A stretch of 64,000 nt of DNA, from positions 1 to 64,000 of the forward strand of contig PHSP01000003.1 in NCBI GenBank assembly GCA_002862125.1. Reading direction: 5' to 3'. This DNA is from Methylobacter sp. KS41. GTDB taxonomy: Bacteria; Pseudomonadota; Gammaproteobacteria; Methylococcales; Methylomonadaceae. Shown one piece after another: positions 62,981 to 64,000 of this stretch. The position numbers and the translations under genes were made by a program. The notes below the pieces were generated by a model. That model searched no databases. It was not told where the DNA came from and worked only from the letters and a program-made list of their open reading frames with translations. The first letter of the stretch is position 1; the number at the start of each line of letters is the position of its first letter.

Positions 62981-63787
62981 ATGAAAAAATATTTATGGGC
63001 ATTGTTGTTTGCAATAAGCTTTTCATCCGTGCAGGCGGGCGGGGATTCAACTTCCTTGCAGCAGGCAATTGCCGGAAAGCAGCGTTCCGAGGATCATAAA
63101 GACCGCGATAAATACAGGCATCCACTGCAAACGCTGGAATTTTTTGATGTTAAAGACAATATGATGGTGGTTGAAATCTGGCCCGGCGAAGGCTGGTATA
63201 CCGAAATTCTGGCGCCATACTTAAAAGACAACGGCAAGCTGTATGCGGCGCATTTTTCAGCCGATACGGAATCGACTTATCATAAAAAAGTTTTGGAAAA
63301 GTTTGTCACAAAAATGCACAAACAGCCCAAAGTATATGGCAATGTCGAGTTAACAGTGCTGGAGCCGCCTGAACACTTGCAAATTGCGCCTGCTGGATCG
63401 GCGGACAGGATTTTGACGTTCCGTAATGTCCACAACTGGATTAAAAACGATCAAGCCGCCGCGGTATTCAGCGCCATGTTCAAAGCCTTAAAGCCTGGCG
63501 GTATTTTGGGTGTTGTAGAGCATAGAAACAACGCATTAAAGCAGCAGGATGCCAAAGCGGAATCCGGCTATGTCAGCGAGGACTATGTCATAGCGCTGGC
63601 GAGAAATGCCGGTTTTGAGTTTTTGGGCAAGTCGGAAATTAACGCCAATAGTAAGGACACTAAGGATTATCCATCGGGAGTCTGGACGCTGCCGCCCTCT
63701 TTGGCGCTCAAAGACAAGGATCGTAAAAAGTACCTCGCTATCGGTGAAAGCGACAGGATGACAATTAAATTTGTCAAGCCTGAATAA
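62981..63787 (+). CDS. Exported SAM-methyltransferase-like protein
   Basis: A 268-residue protein with a signal peptide (KKYLWALLFAISFSSVQA). The mature part has a methyltransferase-like Rossmann fold: VVEIWPGEGWYTEILAPYL resembles motif I but lacks the strict GxGxG; LTFRNVHNWI and LKPGGILGVVEH match later motifs. Because SAM is cytosolic, an exported methyltransferase-like protein is unusual and may have lost catalysis. It follows dsbB by 56 bp on the same strand. Confidence 0.8.
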   Translation: MKKYLWALLFAISFSSVQAGGDSTSLQQAIAGKQRSEDHKDRDKYRHPLQTLEFFDVKDNMMVVEIWPGEGWYTEILAPYLKDNGKLYAAHFSADTESTYHKKVLEKFVTKMHKQPKVYGNVELTVLEPPEHLQIAPAGSADRILTFRNVHNWIKNDQAAAVFSAMFKALKPGGILGVVEHRNNALKQQDAKAESGYVSEDYVIALARNAGFEFLGKSEINANSKDTKDYPSGVWTLPPSLALKDKDRKKYLAIGESDRMTIKFVKPE

Positions 63788-63821
63788 AGGTTTTACACAC
63801 GCTTAAGTTTCGCGAAAAGAA

Positions 63822-63856
63822 ACCGGCCTGTAAAACTGACACGGGCGGTTTTTTGT
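63822..63856 (+). terminator. Probable Rho-independent terminator after the methyltransferase-like gene
   Basis: An imperfect stem of AAACCGGCCTGT with ACACGGGCGGTTT is followed by six T's, about 35 bp after the stop codon. The stem has a bulge, but the placement and T-tract support termination. Confidence 0.6.
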
Positions 63857-63981
63857 CAACAACTATTTATTAACTTATTGATAATAAAGTAATAATAATT
63901 ATTGGCCGAAAACTGTCCAAATTAACAAAACTGTAAGAAAAACCGCTAGTAAGACCTCATAAAAACAATTTAACCACAAAG

Positions 63982-63990
63982 TTATCCACA
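63982..63990. other. DnaA-box-like TTATCCACA at window end
   Basis: TTATCCACA matches the bacterial DnaA-box consensus and is followed by a CCACAG-CTT-CTGTGG palindrome. The preceding 120 bp are AT-rich. One box alone does not establish an origin, but an oriC-like region could lie beyond the right edge. Confidence 0.4.
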
Positions 63991-64000
63991 GCTTCTGTGG

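Overview
The window looks like a chromosomal segment of a gammaproteobacterium, most likely a Methylococcales-type methanotroph. The signs are a Pseudomonas-like trpE-trpG-trpD-trpC block, tex, dut-argB, pilT-pilU-yggS and proC-yggT, together with an exosortase-associated (TIGR04073) protein, two sterol-desaturase-family enzymes and a periplasmic methanethiol oxidase. No methane monooxygenase or rRNA gene is present, so the genus-level placement is inference. No tRNA, rRNA or CRISPR array was recognised by eye.

Layout. 1-2.1 kb: a decayed IS3-like element with tandem end repeats, abutting the 3' part of an IS630 transposase. 2.1-6.4 kb (minus): a TIGR04282/TIGR04283 glycosyltransferase pair around a sterol desaturase, preceded by a GumC/Wzz-like protein that carries a degenerate tyrosine-recombinase-like C-terminal domain. 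6.6-11.9 kb: an OmpA-family porin with a clear terminator, a small MITE-like element, SirB2, a nucleoside phosphorylase-like protein, a small membrane protein and a second sterol desaturase. 12-17.9 kb: FAH-family hydrolase, rpe and trpEGDC. 18-21.8 kb: pilT-pilU (minus), yggS, and a small HEAGH metalloprotease-like gene with an attenuator-like leader. 22.2-24.7 kb: a TetR regulator, a DUF4242 gene and mtoX, with matching palindromes in front of tetR and DUF4242. 25.9-28.8 kb: a 7TM diguanylate cyclase and a polytopic membrane protein. 29-36.7 kb: a UMF1-type MFS transporter, TetR and LysR regulators, a beta-carbonic anhydrase, and a FucP-like sugar transporter with a GH3 glucosidase. 37.2-44.9 kb: TIGR04073, tex, two small envelope proteins, a Nif11-like/DUF4407 fusion and a diguanylate cyclase. 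45-48.6 kb: a SorAB-like sulfite dehydrogenase and the mtnB-mtnD-mtnC methionine-salvage operon. 48.9-52.8 kb: an unusual in-frame fusion of a HupE/UreJ metal permease to a TonB-dependent receptor, and a DUF475 protein. 52.8-64 kb: fructosamine kinase, DUF2782, dut, argB, yggT-proC, a spore-photoproduct-lyase-like radical SAM protein with an SDR, a K+ channel with a separate RCK protein, dsbB and an exported methyltransferase-like protein.

How the genes fit together. Three loci touch C1 and sulfur metabolism: MtoX (methanethiol to formaldehyde, sulfide and peroxide), SorAB (sulfite to sulfate) and MtnBDC (recycling of methylthioadenosine). Surface and envelope functions recur: a polysaccharide chain-length regulator, OmpA, type IV pilus retraction ATPases, c-di-GMP enzymes and small secreted proteins. 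Intergenic regions are rich in short inverted repeats (MITE- or REP-like), some bounded by near-perfect terminal repeats. The most unusual signals are three domain fusions: GumC/Wzz plus recombinase-like, Nif11-like plus DUF4407, and HupE plus TonB-dependent receptor. None of these assignments has been tested by a database search here.
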